Source of the DNA: Epilithonimonas zeae
GTDB taxonomy: Bacteria > Bacteroidota > Bacteroidia > Flavobacteriales > Weeksellaceae
NCBI RefSeq assembly: GCF_900141765.1
Contig: NZ_FSRK01000001.1
Location: forward strand, 372,001 to 436,000
Length of the DNA stretch: 64,000 nucleotides
Direction: 5' to 3'
The position numbers were made by a program, and so were the translations under genes. The notes beneath the pieces were generated by a model that was not told the origin of the DNA, ran no database searches, and saw nothing but the letters and a program-made list of their open reading frames with translations. Below, piece after piece: positions 43,881 to 53,290 of the stretch. The first letter of the stretch is position 1. Each line of letters starts with the position of its first letter.

Positions 43881-46328
43881 TTGAAAAATTATATTCTCTT
43901 AATTCTTTTCTTTTTGCCAGTTTTGGCATTTTCTCAAATCAATTTAAAAGTTCTTGACGAAGACGGAAAATCTGTTTCCGAAGCAGAGGTTAGTTATAAT
44001 AACCAAACTTATCAAACCGATAAAAACGGTTTTGTAAGAATCCCACTTGCTGATTCTGAACAAACTTTGAGTGTACAGAAATTGAACTTTAAAGGTTTTT
44101 CTAAAACCATCAAAACATCGCCAAAATCTCAAACGGTCAATATTCTTTTCTTGCCAGTCGCAAATACGACGGAAATTCAGGAAGTTGTTTTCCAAAAAAA
44201 AGGAATTCGTAAAACCAATGATTTGACTTCGGTTGAGATATCTGTGAAAGAGGCGAGAGAAGTTGCGTCTTTAGGAGGTGGGGTGGAAGGTCTTTTGAAA
44301 AGTTTACCTTCTGTCAATTCCAATTCCGAGCTGTCTTCCCAGATTATGGTAAGAGGTGGGAATTATGATGAGAACTTAATTTACATCAATGATGTTGAGC
44401 TTTATCGTCCGTTTTTGATCCGTAACTCTTTGCAGGAAGGGATGAGTATCATCAATCCTGATATGGTGGGGATGATCAACTTTTCTGCAGGTGGATTTGA
44501 ACCAAGATATGGTGATAAAATGTCGTCTGCGCTTAATATCTATTACAGACAGCCAGAAAAATTCGAACTTTCCGGAGAAGCAAGTTTGATTGGCGGAAGA
44601 TTGACAACAGGTTTTGCGTCAAAAGATAAAAAATTCACAGGATTAGTTTCTGCAAGATATAGAAATACCAATTTAGTTCTTAACACTTTGAATGAAGATA
44701 CAGATTTCAATCCACGTTACATGGATTTGCAGACTTATCTTAATTATCAGTTCAATGAAAAATGGTCTTTGTCTTTCTTAGGCTATTACGCGAAGAACGA
44801 TTATCAGATGGTTCCTAAGCAGAAAGAAGTGGATTTTGGAAGTCTTTTACAACCTCTAAAACTGACTGTTTTCTACAACGGGCAGGAAGATGATCAGTAC
44901 AAGAATATGATGGGGACGGTGAGTGTTAACTTCAAGCCTAGTAAGAAATGGCAATTTAGTCTAGATAATTTCGCTTATCAAAACAGAGAAAGAGAATACT
45001 ATTCTTTGGCTTCTGGCTACATTTTGGAAGCATTTGATGAGGAAGGTAATCCTGTTGCTGGTTATGATGCAGGTGGACAAATCGATCACGCAAGGAATGA
45101 CTTATTGGTTAGAGTGGCTGGTTCTCAATTCAGAACCAAATTCTCTCCGGATGTCAATACAGATATCGAAGTAGGCGCAAAATTTGAAAGAGAAACGATT
45201 AAAGATTTCACCAATGAATGGCAATTTGTAGATTCTATCGGTTATAGCAATCCAAGAGATTTTGTCATTCCGGGAAATCTTGATACTTCTGATCTTAATC
45301 TTAAATATTATATCGCAGGACAGAATAATATCACACCAACAAGAATTTCTGCCTATGCCCAATTCTCGAAAAAATTCTATTGGGGAAGCAACAGAATCTT
45401 TGTTAATGGTGGAGCGAGAGTACAGAACTGGAGTTATAATAAAGAAACCTTATTTAGTCCAAGAGCACAATTTGCCATCAAACCAAATTGGGATATGGAT
45501 ATGTTGTTCCGAGTTTCCGGAGGTGTTTACTATCAGGCGCCTTTTTATAAGGAGATTAAGGATTTGACAGGAAGTTTTAATTCTGATATCAAAGCTCAAA
45601 AATCTTATCAAATTATCATAGCCAACGACTACGAATTCAAAATTGGAAATAATGATAACAGAAAGCCTTTCAAATTAACAACGGAAGCTTACTATAAGAA
45701 AATGGAGAATCTGATTCCATATTATCTTGATAATGTGCGAGTAAGATATTCTGGTAAAAATAATGCGGAAGGTTATGCTTATGGATTAGATGCAAGATTA
45801 TTCGGTCAATTTGTTCCGGGAGTAGATTCTTGGATTTCTGCAAGTTATGCGAGAGTGTATGAAAATATTGAAGGGATGGGATATATTCCTAGACCTACAG
45901 ATCAGCGTTTCCGTTTCTCTATGTTCTATCAGGATTATATGCCGAAGTTTCCAAGTATGAGAGTTAATTTGACTTTGACTTACGCAAGTGGATTGCCTTC
46001 TGGAACACCGGTTTTGTTTGATTCTGCAGGTTTGCCAGATTATTTGGCGGCTTATCGTTATCAAAAAACTTTACCAGCTTACAAGCGTGTTGATATTGGT
46101 TTGACGAAAGTTTTCATCGATCAGAAAGACAACAAGGCAAGTGGTAACTTCTGGGGCAAATTCAAGGAATTAACTTTGGGTGTTCAGATTTTCAATGCGT
46201 TTAATATCAATAATACAATTGCTAATCAATGGATAAGCGATGTGAATTCGTCTCCACAATTATATTATCCTGTACCAGTTAGATTGACGGGAAGATTCTT
46301 CAATGTCAAATTGGAATTCAAATTGTAG
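43881..46328 (+). CDS. TonB-dependent outer-membrane receptor with carboxypeptidase-like N-terminal domain
   Basis: The 815-residue protein has a signal peptide (residues 1-19, FSQ). A carboxypeptidase-D regulatory-like beta-domain follows (about 20-95, INLKVLDEDGKSVSEAEV). Next is a plug (EGLLKSLPSVNSNSE, QIMVRGGNYDENLIYINDVELY) and a 22-strand-type barrel (GDKMSSALNIYYRQPE to the terminal FFNVKLEFKL). It has no SusD-like partner, so it is not of the SusCD glycan type; the cargo is unknown. The start is TTG: the frame is closed by TAA just upstream and no ATG precedes the signal peptide. A small membrane gene follows 20 bp later. Confidence 0.9.
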   Translation: MKNYILLILFFLPVLAFSQINLKVLDEDGKSVSEAEVSYNNQTYQTDKNGFVRIPLADSEQTLSVQKLNFKGFSKTIKTSPKSQTVNILFLPVANTTEIQEVVFQKKGIRKTNDLTSVEISVKEAREVASLGGGVEGLLKSLPSVNSNSELSSQIMVRGGNYDENLIYINDVELYRPFLIRNSLQEGMSIINPDMVGMINFSAGGFEPRYGDKMSSALNIYYRQPEKFELSGEASLIGGRLTTGFASKDKKFTGLVSARYRNTNLVLNTLNEDTDFNPRYMDLQTYLNYQFNEKWSLSFLGYYAKNDYQMVPKQKEVDFGSLLQPLKLTVFYNGQEDDQYKNMMGTVSVNFKPSKKWQFSLDNFAYQNREREYYSLASGYILEAFDEEGNPVAGYDAGGQIDHARNDLLVRVAGSQFRTKFSPDVNTDIEVGAKFERETIKDFTNEWQFVDSIGYSNPRDFVIPGNLDTSDLNLKYYIAGQNNITPTRISAYAQFSKKFYWGSNRIFVNGGARVQNWSYNKETLFSPRAQFAIKPNWDMDMLFRVSGGVYYQAPFYKEIKDLTGSFNSDIKAQKSYQIIIANDYEFKIGNNDNRKPFKLTTEAYYKKMENLIPYYLDNVRVRYSGKNNAEGYAYGLDARLFGQFVPGVDSWISASYARVYENIEGMGYIPRPTDQRFRFSMFYQDYMPKFPSMRVNLTLTYASGLPSGTPVLFDSAGLPDYLAAYRYQKTLPAYKRVDIGLTKVFIDQKDNKASGNFWGKFKELTLGVQIFNAFNINNTIANQWISDVNSSPQLYYPVPVRLTGRFFNVKLEFKL

Positions 46329-46348
46329 TATTGTTGTAAAATAAAGTA

Positions 46349-46603
46349 ATGAAACATTCCCAAAACCTCACCGAATTATCGAATGAAGAATTACAAAAGT
46401 TATTCAAGCAAGCAAGGATGTTTTTAAAAATCTTTTTCAGTATTTTTATTTTGCTTCTTATAACTTGTCTTTATATCACAGTTAATAAGGGATTTGGCGT
46501 TTTTACAATCTTGCCATTGACTTTTATTCCTTTGGTTATTGCTAATATTTTTAGCTACGGGAAAGTAAAAGGAGAAATGAAAAACCGAAATTTGTTCAAT
46601 TGA
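46349..46603 (+). CDS. Small membrane protein
   Basis: The 84-residue protein has a short charged N-terminus (LTELSNEELQKLFKQARM) and two predicted TM helices (about residues 27-46 and 52-68), with a polar tail. It resembles small flavobacterial two-helix proteins of unknown function. It is 20 bp downstream of the receptor gene, so possibly co-transcribed, and is followed by a terminator. Confidence 0.65.
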   Translation: MKHSQNLTELSNEELQKLFKQARMFLKIFFSIFILLLITCLYITVNKGFGVFTILPLTFIPLVIANIFSYGKVKGEMKNRNLFN

Positions 46604-46620
46604 TTTTCTCAAATAAATAA

Positions 46621-46649
46621 AAAAGCTTCCAAATTTGGAAGCTTTTTTT
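46621..46649. terminator. Bidirectional terminator
   Basis: The perfect stem AAAAGCTTCC/GGAAGCTTTT is flanked by A- and T-runs, between convergent genes. Confidence 0.85.
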
Positions 46650-46654
46650 ATGCA

Positions 46655-46725
46655 GGTGCGAAGCACCGAAATATTGGTATAAAATATTGATGTAATAAAA
46701 GAGAGATGCGAAGCACCGACATATT
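46655..46725. repeat. Direct repeat containing a GCGAAGC core
   Basis: The 19-bp unit TGCGAAGCACCGAAATATT (46657-46675) recurs 50 bp later at 46707-46725 with one change. The first copy sits in the palindrome GGTGCGAAGCACC. No gene covers it. Confidence 0.75.
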
Positions 46726-46727
46726 TT

Positions 46728-47444
46728 TTAAAAATAAGACCTAATGAATCTCAATTTATGGGTATGCTTATTTTGGTCTTTGTTGAAGATTCCGCTTGTG
46801 TCTAAACTGTCAATTCTTACCTTTCCGTGAGCGTGGATGATTTTTTGATCTGCTAAGATAATTCCAACGTGATGGATTCTTCCTTCTTTATTTTCAAAGA
46901 AAGCAAGGTCGCCGGGTTTACCTTCTTCAATAAAAGTTAAAGCGTCTCCAATTTCCGCTTGCTGATAAGTATCTCGTGGAATTTTAATACCGTGGATTTT
47001 ATAAATGATTTGTGTAAAACCACTACAATCTATCCCGAAAAAGCTTTTTCCGCCCCACAAATAAGGAACGTTTAGAAATTCTTTGGCACAGTTAACAATG
47101 CTTTCGCTGAGGTCACGTCCGCGTGTTGGTGCTGTAGTTTCAAAATTGACTTCAGAACCCATTGATAAAAGTACTTTTCCACTTTCTGTCATTGTAGATT
47201 GAAAAGGTTCTTTCACAAGGTTTCTTTTTCTTGATGCAACAAACTCATCAGAAACAGGCGAAATTTGTTTCGTATCCATCCAAGCTTCGTAATTATCATA
47301 ATGCGTTATGATTTTGGTCCAGTTGTCTTTAACTTCGATGATATCCGCAGATTCACCGTAAAGTAGTTGGGATACGATTTCGCTTTTGTCAGAACTGTCC
47401 GCTCTTAGTGGCGCGATGGAAACATTGCAAATGCCTTTATTCAT
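46728..47444 (-). CDS. NlpC/P60 (C40) family hydrolase with N-terminal SH3 domain
   Basis: The 238-residue protein has an N-terminal bacterial SH3 domain (residues 1-70, APLRADSSDKSEIVSQLLYGE) and a second SH3-like part. The C40 peptidase domain has the catalytic Cys in FFGIDCSGFTQIIYK and the His in HHVGIIL. These enzymes cut gamma-D-Glu-diamino-acid bonds in peptidoglycan or muropeptides. No signal peptide is visible, so it may act on imported muropeptides or be cytoplasmic, like the YkfC type. I use the ATG at 47444; the frame extends three codons to a TTG. It is 30 bp downstream of the methyltransferase gene, same strand. Confidence 0.88.
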   Translation of the reverse strand: MNKGICNVSIAPLRADSSDKSEIVSQLLYGESADIIEVKDNWTKIITHYDNYEAWMDTKQISPVSDEFVASRKRNLVKEPFQSTMTESGKVLLSMGSEVNFETTAPTRGRDLSESIVNCAKEFLNVPYLWGGKSFFGIDCSGFTQIIYKIHGIKIPRDTYQQAEIGDALTFIEEGKPGDLAFFENKEGRIHHVGIILADQKIIHAHGKVRIDSLDTSGIFNKDQNKHTHKLRFIRSYF

Positions 47445-47474
47445 TTCAATCAATTATGAATTTAAAAATACGAA

Positions 47475-48122
47475 TTATTTCTTTCTAATCAAGTGTAATC
47501 CGTCTCGCAAAGGTAAGATTAGATTTTCGAAATCAGAATCTTCAGCAATGATTTTATTCACGAGTTTGATTTGTTCGGTTTGCTTGTCTTTCGGTTTGTT
47601 TTCAAGGACTTTTCCGTACCAGAGAACGTTGTCAATCAAAATGATACTTCCCGAGCGGAGATTGGGTTTGATGAGTTTCAAATATTCCAGATAGCTTTCC
47701 TTGTCTGCGTCTATGAAAATCAAATCCCAAACTTTATCCAGTTTTTTGATTTCTTCTTTTGCATCTCCAAGTATGAATTTGATTTGGTCTTTATAATCGC
47801 TTTCTGCAAAATATTTTTGTGGAATATAGGCTAAGTCTTCATTTTTGTCAATTGTGTAGATTTTCCCATCTTTCGGTAAGCCTTCCGCCATACTCAAAGC
47901 AGCGTAACCTGTAAAAGTTCCGATTTCCAAAACATTTTTTGGCTGAATAATATGTGATAAAATACTCAAAAGACGACCTTGCAGATAACCGGAAATCATA
48001 TGTGGTTGTGTAGTCTTTTGATAGGTTTCCTTTCTTAATTTTTTGAGAATGGCAGGTTCTTCGGAAGCGGTTTCTTCCAAGTATCTGTCCATTTCTTTAT
48101 CTAATTCTTCGAAATAACTCAT
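47475..48122 (-). CDS. O-methyltransferase, class I SAM-dependent (COMT-like)
   Basis: The 215-residue protein has motif I VLEIGTFTGYAALSMAEG (about residue 60), the acidic SAM-ribose residue in YTIDKNED, and the metal-site region DLIFIDADKESYLEYL (about residue 130). The layout matches the bacterial catechol/caffeoyl-CoA O-methyltransferase family. The substrate is unknown. A -7 box TACCTTTG lies at 48152-48159 on the minus strand. It probably forms a two-gene unit with the C40 hydrolase. Confidence 0.9.
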   Translation of the reverse strand: MSYFEELDKEMDRYLEETASEEPAILKKLRKETYQKTTQPHMISGYLQGRLLSILSHIIQPKNVLEIGTFTGYAALSMAEGLPKDGKIYTIDKNEDLAYIPQKYFAESDYKDQIKFILGDAKEEIKKLDKVWDLIFIDADKESYLEYLKLIKPNLRSGSIILIDNVLWYGKVLENKPKDKQTEQIKLVNKIIAEDSDFENLILPLRDGLHLIRKK

Positions 48123-48240
48123 TGGGAGTTCGGAGTTTTTGGTTTAAGGTTCAAAGGTACTAAATGTTTAAGTTATGACTGATGTTGTATTGATGTCTAA
48201 TCTGCAGTCCGACTTATCTCTATGTATTTTTTTTATTTGA

Positions 48241-48310
48241 ATCGATGAACAACTCCGTTAAGTTTTAACGGTGCTCATCCACCTCTGGCGGATAGCGGGA
48301 GTGGAAGGCA
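48241..48310. repeat. Intergenic hairpin element
   Basis: This gap contains the perfect 7-bp hairpin CCGTTAA-GTT-TTAACGG (48255-48271) and a GC-rich segment whose minus strand has TCCCGCTATCC (48290-48300). A near-identical word occurs in the element at 55540-55650. No coding potential is seen. Confidence 0.45.
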
Positions 48311-48330
48311 GATAAAGTTGCCCAAATAAA

Positions 48331-48356
48331 AAACCTCGCCATTTCTGACAAGGTTT
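48331..48356 (-). terminator. Weak terminator after the OmpA-like gene
   Basis: The minus strand has a 6-bp stem AAACCT/AGGTTT with a 14-base loop, then a T-run. Confidence 0.45.
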
Positions 48357-48402
48357 AATTGAGAACAGGTGAATGAATCATTTATCATTCATCTTTTTTT
48401 AT

Positions 48403-49239
48403 TTATTTTTTCACTGGAGCGATATCCATCAACTTCATAAACTCATCCAATTTTGGCATAATGATGATCTCCGTTCTACGGTTTTCTCCACGTCCGGAAA
48501 CTGATGCGTTAGTTGTCTTAGGATTGTACTCTGATCTACCACCAGCAGTGATTCTGTTAGGATTCACACCAAACTGATTTTGTAGAACTTTCGCAACTGC
48601 TGTCGCTCTCAATGCGGAAAGATCCCAGTTGTCTCTTGGCGCGTTGGCACTGTTCAATGGCGTGTTATCTGTGTTACCTTCAATCAAAACACTATAAGTA
48701 TCGTAATCATTGATTACTTTAGCAACTTTTGCTAAAACATCTGCTGCAGCTGGTTGGATGTCATATTTTCCAACTTGGTAAAGCATTTTGTCTGATAATG
48801 AAATCAATACAACTCCTTTTAGAACTTTCACATCTACATCTTGGTCTGCAACGTTGTCAAGAGAACGTTTCAACTTATTAGATAAAGCCAAATTCAAACT
48901 GTCGTTTTTGCTTTTTCCAGAAATCAATTGTTTGATGTAAGCATTGGAAGCGTTGATTTCTCCAACTAATTTATCAATGTTTGCAGAACCTTTTCCTGCG
49001 TTAGATAAACAAGCATCCAAACTGGATTTAAGAGCGTTGTTTTGTCCAACTAGCAAGTCATTCTGACCTTTTAGAGAAGAGTTTTCTCCTTTCAAATCTT
49101 GGATTTGGCGCATTCTTTCACCCGCATCTTCTATACATTGTTTGTAGTTCAGATTAAGTGCATCGAATTGTTTTTTGCTGACACAAGAAGCAAGGGAAAG
49201 TCCCACGGCTGTAATGGTCAAGATTTTAAATAATCTCAT
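48403..49239 (-). CDS. OmpA/MotB-family lipoprotein
   Basis: The 278-residue protein has a lipobox LASC (Cys19 as the lipidation site). A coiled-coil-like segment runs from about 25 to 140 (repeated Lys/Gln/Asn heptads around GENSSLKGQNDLLVGQN). The C-terminal OmpA-like peptidoglycan-binding domain covers about 145-265, with VLIEGNTDNTPL, WDLSALRATAVAKVL and ITAGGRSEYNP. It is expected on the outer membrane, tying it to peptidoglycan. A -7 box TACTTTTG at 49298-49305 (minus) precedes it, divergent from tilS. Confidence 0.92.
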   Translation of the reverse strand: MRLFKILTITAVGLSLASCVSKKQFDALNLNYKQCIEDAGERMRQIQDLKGENSSLKGQNDLLVGQNNALKSSLDACLSNAGKGSANIDKLVGEINASNAYIKQLISGKSKNDSLNLALSNKLKRSLDNVADQDVDVKVLKGVVLISLSDKMLYQVGKYDIQPAAADVLAKVAKVINDYDTYSVLIEGNTDNTPLNSANAPRDNWDLSALRATAVAKVLQNQFGVNPNRITAGGRSEYNPKTTNASVSGRGENRRTEIIIMPKLDEFMKLMDIAPVKK

Positions 49240-49297
49240 AGTAAATATTTATTTGTTTTATTGTTTTATTGAGCGGTTATTGGTTTTTAAAACGTTT

Positions 49298-49327
49298 CAA
49301 AAGTAAGAATTAATAACTGTATATTTG
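49298..49327. promoter_or_regulatory. Divergent -7 boxes of the ompA-like gene and tilS
   Basis: Minus strand TACTTTTG (49298-49305) serves the OmpA-like gene. Plus strand TATATTTG (49320-49327) serves tilS and ends 13 bp before its ATG, giving a very short leader. Confidence 0.5.
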
Positions 49328-49340
49328 TGCTTATAACTTA

Positions 49341-50651
49341 ATGTTTCGTTATAAAATTGTGTTAAGTCTCTTAAAATTTCAAAACCTGTTAGAGCAAATG
49401 CTTCACCAACCACAACAAAAAACATACCTTTTGGCTGTAAGTGGAGGAGTGGACTCTATGGTTTTGGCTGATTTATTTCAGGTTTCAGGATTTAATTTTC
49501 ATATTGCTCACATCAATTATCACCTTCGTAATGGGGATTCTAACCTTGACCAAAAGCTGGTTTCCGGATTTTGTGAAAGACATCAAATTCCTTTGCATTT
49601 ATACGAAGTTTCAAAAGTTGATAAGAAACCGGAAAATTCAATCCAAAATTGGGCGAGAGAGTTGCGATATCGTTTTTTTCGAGAAATTCAGCAAAAACAA
49701 AATCTTGACTTTTTAGTCACGGCACATCATCTGAATGACCAATTGGAAACATTTATCATTAATCTTTCCAAAGCTTCCGGAATCCGAGGCTTAAGTGGGA
49801 TTCCCAAAAATGAAAACGGAATCATTCGTCCTCTTCTTGATTTTTCTAAAGACGAAATTTATGATTTTGCAAAAAAGAATCAAATTGAATTTCGAGAAGA
49901 TCAATCCAATCAGAAAACGGATTACCTAAGAAATAAAATCCGACACAATATTGTTCCGGAATTGGAAAAAATTAATCCAGATTTTTTGACCAATTTCTCA
50001 AAAAGCATCTATTACATCAATCAAGCTAAAGATTTTATTAATGAATCTGTGACTGAAAAAATTGAAGCTCTCAAAATAAATTCTAACAAAAATCAAATCA
50101 TCATTGATAAACAAACATTCTCAGAAGAATCTGAATTGATTCGATATGAGATATTGAAAAGATTTGGTTTCAATGATGAAAACGAAATGCAGAAAGTTCT
50201 GTCAGCTCACACCGGAAGTTCATTTTTCAATTCTGAATTTCACTTAATTATTAATCGCAACGAATTGATTTTTAGTGATAAACTAGAAGTCAGAAGTGAG
50301 GATTCAGAAGAAGTTTTGCTTGAAATTGTTGATTATGAAATCGTAATTCCTCAAAATATTAAAAGTGAGATTCAGGAATTCGGTACTTGTTTTTGGAAAA
50401 TTGATAAAAATAAGATTCAATTGCCTTTGAAATTGAGAAAAAAACAAGAAGGTGATTTGTTTTTTCCTATCGGAATGATTGGTAAAAAGAAAATTTCGAA
50501 GTTTTTTAAGGATGAAAAATTGTCTATTTTAGCCAAGCAAAAAATCTGGCTTCTTTGTGATACGAATGACCAAATCTTAGGTGTATTGCCTTTTCGGCAA
50601 GACGGGAGATTCAGTTCTGAAAATTCGAATTCTCTGGAAGTAAAAATTTAA
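49341..50651 (+). CDS. tilS: tRNA(Ile)-lysidine synthase
   Basis: This enzyme converts C34 of the CAU-anticodon tRNA(Ile) to lysidine using ATP and lysine, so that it reads AUA. The 436-residue protein has the PP-loop LLAVSGGVDSMVLADLF at about residue 32, followed by HINYHLRNGDSNLDQ and TAHHLNDQLETFIINLSKASGIRGLSGIP in part. C-terminal TilS domains end in IGMIGKKKISKFFKDEK. It is the first gene of a run with dsbD 9 bp downstream. Confidence 0.95.
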   Translation: MFRYKIVLSLLKFQNLLEQMLHQPQQKTYLLAVSGGVDSMVLADLFQVSGFNFHIAHINYHLRNGDSNLDQKLVSGFCERHQIPLHLYEVSKVDKKPENSIQNWARELRYRFFREIQQKQNLDFLVTAHHLNDQLETFIINLSKASGIRGLSGIPKNENGIIRPLLDFSKDEIYDFAKKNQIEFREDQSNQKTDYLRNKIRHNIVPELEKINPDFLTNFSKSIYYINQAKDFINESVTEKIEALKINSNKNQIIIDKQTFSEESELIRYEILKRFGFNDENEMQKVLSAHTGSSFFNSEFHLIINRNELIFSDKLEVRSEDSEEVLLEIVDYEIVIPQNIKSEIQEFGTCFWKIDKNKIQLPLKLRKKQEGDLFFPIGMIGKKKISKFFKDEKLSILAKQKIWLLCDTNDQILGVLPFRQDGRFSSENSNSLEVKI

Positions 50652-50660
50652 TATCAAAAA

Positions 50661-52730
50661 ATGAAAGATTTAAAATTAGTGTTATCAACACTTTTTCTAT
50701 TAATAATAACTATTTTCAATGCGCAGATAAAAAACCCGGTTAAGTTCAAATTCGATGTTGTTTCTGTTGGGAAAGACGAATATGAAGCAGTTTTGACGGG
50801 AACTATTGAAGATAAATGGCATATTTATTCGCAAGATTTGCCACCGGATTCCGGAATTCCGACTGAATTTAAAATTACTTCAAAACAAGGAATTCAATTG
50901 CTTGGAAAAGTTCAGGAAATAGGAAAAAAACATGATGAGTTTTCGGAAGCTTTTGGTGCTCAGATTGTTTATTATTCAAATAAAGTTGTTTTTAAGCAGA
51001 AATTCAAACCAAAAGATGCGACAAAACCAGCAACAATTACTGCTGAAATAATGTATCAGACTTGTAATGACCGTGTTTGTCTGGCACCAAATACGTTAGA
51101 ATTTGAAAAACAAATCGAAGGGAGTAAAACCGAAGTCACTTCTGGCGAAAATGTTGATAAAACAAAAGACACCGTTTATGAAGTCGCTCCGGCAGGACAG
51201 GTTGGTACGGTTCTGAAACCTACAAATATTGAAACGCCTGCTGTTGCCAAACAAGAAGGTTTGAAAGTTAATTCTCTGGACTTCAAAAATCCTTTGACGA
51301 ATTGCGGAAATGTTCAGGAAAAACCGAATGATGACAATTGGTTAGTTCTTGGGTTAGGATTCTTAGGTGGGTTGATTGCGTTGTTGACACCTTGCGTTTT
51401 CCCAATGATTCCGTTGACGGTTTCATTCTTTACAAAGGGAAACAAAGACAAAGCAAAAGGTAAAAGAGATGCGTTTATCTACGGATTTTTCATTCTTTTG
51501 ATTTTTGTTTTATTGAGTATTCCGTTTCATATTATTGATGGGATTTCGGGTAATATTTTTAATCAGATTTCAACTAATATCTGGTTGAATTTATTTTTCT
51601 TCGCCATATTTTTATTCTTTGCTTTAAGCTTTTTTGGTTACTACGAAATTACTTTGCCAAGCTGGATTGCCAACAAATCTTCCAAAGCTGAAGAAGCGGG
51701 CGGATTGATTGGAATTTTCTTTATGGCCTTGACTTTAGTCATCGTTTCGTTCTCCTGCACAGGTCCGATTTTAGGAAGTTTATTAGGTGGTGTTGTTGCA
51801 GGTGCGACAAACGTTCCAACATTGTTGACGTTCGCTTTAGGTGGTTTCGGATTGGCTTGGGCATTGGTTTTTGGATTGTTGGCGTTGTTTCCACAAGCGC
51901 TTCAAAGTTTGCCAAAATCTGGCGGTTGGATGAACACTGTGAAAGTCGTTCTTGGATTTATAGAATTGGCATTAGCTTTAAAATTCTTGTCAAAAGCAGA
52001 TCTAGTTTCCAAAACATTTTTGCTAAAAAGAGAACTGTTCATCGTACTTTGGATTATCATTGCCATTGGATTGGTAGTTTATTTATTCGGAAAAATCAGG
52101 TTTCCGCACGATGATAAAAAGCCGAAAATCAGTTTATCAAGAAGAATTCTTGGTGTTTTTGGAATTGTCTTTATTGGATATTTGATTCAAGGATTGATTC
52201 CTTCAGAAAAACCGAAATTACAAATGCTAAGCGGAATCTTACCTCCATTGAATGTCAGCTATTTCCACAATGAAGAAGACGGAATTCTTGGATTGAAACC
52301 TTATCATAATTATTTCGAAGCGATAGAAGTTGCGAAGAAAGAAAACAAACCGGTTTTGATAGACTTCACAGGTTATGGTTGCGAAAATTGCCGAAAAATG
52401 GAGGAATTTGTCTGGAGTCAGGATGATATTTTACCGATTCTTCAAAACGATGTGATTATCGCTTCAGTTTATGTGGATGACAAAGAAGAGCTGCCGGAAA
52501 ATGAACAGATCAAAATCGATATGGGCGAAGGTCAAATGAAGAAAGTGAAAACTATTGGCGACAAATGGAGTCTGTTCCAGCAGGTTAACTTCAATAATAA
52601 TTCCCAGCCGCACTATGTTTTGGTAACGCCTGACCAAAAGGTGATTAATTCGCCTGTTTCAGGCTATATGCCAAAAGAGGATTTCAAAAAATTCCTAAAA
52701 TGTGGAATTGATTATTTTAAAAATAAGTAA
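50661..52730 (+). CDS. dsbD: Thiol:disulfide interchange protein DsbD family
   Basis: This inner-membrane protein carries reducing power from the cytoplasm to the periplasm. The 689-residue protein has a signal peptide (residues 1-20), an N-terminal DsbD alpha-like domain with a Cys pair (TCNDRVC, about residues 134-140), and eight TM helices starting near residue 225 with TPCVFPMIPLTVSFF and VSFSCTGP (redox Cys pair). A C-terminal thioredoxin domain carries the active site GYGCENCRKME. The DsbD order N-alpha, beta, gamma is complete. It follows tilS at 9 bp and overlaps the GNAT gene by one base. Confidence 0.92.
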   Translation: MKDLKLVLSTLFLLIITIFNAQIKNPVKFKFDVVSVGKDEYEAVLTGTIEDKWHIYSQDLPPDSGIPTEFKITSKQGIQLLGKVQEIGKKHDEFSEAFGAQIVYYSNKVVFKQKFKPKDATKPATITAEIMYQTCNDRVCLAPNTLEFEKQIEGSKTEVTSGENVDKTKDTVYEVAPAGQVGTVLKPTNIETPAVAKQEGLKVNSLDFKNPLTNCGNVQEKPNDDNWLVLGLGFLGGLIALLTPCVFPMIPLTVSFFTKGNKDKAKGKRDAFIYGFFILLIFVLLSIPFHIIDGISGNIFNQISTNIWLNLFFFAIFLFFALSFFGYYEITLPSWIANKSSKAEEAGGLIGIFFMALTLVIVSFSCTGPILGSLLGGVVAGATNVPTLLTFALGGFGLAWALVFGLLALFPQALQSLPKSGGWMNTVKVVLGFIELALALKFLSKADLVSKTFLLKRELFIVLWIIIAIGLVVYLFGKIRFPHDDKKPKISLSRRILGVFGIVFIGYLIQGLIPSEKPKLQMLSGILPPLNVSYFHNEEDGILGLKPYHNYFEAIEVAKKENKPVLIDFTGYGCENCRKMEEFVWSQDDILPILQNDVIIASVYVDDKEELPENEQIKIDMGEGQMKKVKTIGDKWSLFQQVNFNNNSQPHYVLVTPDQKVINSPVSGYMPKEDFKKFLKCGIDYFKNK

Positions 52731-53164
52731 TGATTTTCAGAGAAGCCAATATCAGCGATATTCCACAAATGCAGATTGTCCGCAATTCTGTAAATGAAAA
52801 TCAATTGTCCAATCCGGATGTTGTAAAAGATAAAGATTACGAGATTTATTTAACAGACAACGGAAAAGGTTGGGTTTGCGAAATTGAAAATGAAATTGTA
52901 GGATTCGCCATCGTAGATTTGGTTGAAAGCAATATTTGGGCATTGTTTCTAAAACCTAAATTCGAAAAGCAAGGCATCGGAAAACACTTACATAACCTGA
53001 TGTTGAGCTGGTATTTTCAACAGACAAAAACTACAGTTTGGCTGGGAACTGCGCCAAAAACAAGAGCTGAACAATTCTACAAATTTTCTGGCTGGGAAGA
53101 AATCGGAACACACGGAAAAGAAATCAAATTTCAGATGACTTTTGAACAATGGCAAAATTTATAA
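52730..53164 (+). CDS. GNAT N-acetyltransferase
   Basis: The 144-residue single-domain acetyltransferase opens FREANISDIPQMQIVR. It has the acetyl-CoA-binding motif ALFLKPKFEKQGIGKHLHNLML (Q-x-x-G-x-G/K type, about residues 70-91) and ends with the common GTAPKTRAEQFYKFSGWEEIG strand-loop-helix. The substrate is unknown. Its start shares one base with the dsbD stop, and a terminator lies 57 bp downstream, closing the tilS-dsbD unit. Confidence 0.9.
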   Translation: MIFREANISDIPQMQIVRNSVNENQLSNPDVVKDKDYEIYLTDNGKGWVCEIENEIVGFAIVDLVESNIWALFLKPKFEKQGIGKHLHNLMLSWYFQQTKTTVWLGTAPKTRAEQFYKFSGWEEIGTHGKEIKFQMTFEQWQNL

Positions 53165-53220
53165 TTCTATAAATAATATTTTTATAATAAAATAAAATTT
53201 TAGGTACATAATTTGTATTC

Positions 53221-53257
53221 AAAAATCCATAATGATGAAGAATCGTTATGGATTTTT
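53221..53257 (+). terminator. Terminator after the GNAT gene
   Basis: The perfect stem AAAAATCCATAA/TTATGGATTTTT has a 13-base loop and a T-rich end. Confidence 0.75.
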
Positions 53258-53290
53258 ATTTTCTATTACTAACTACTAAAACTTAAAGCT

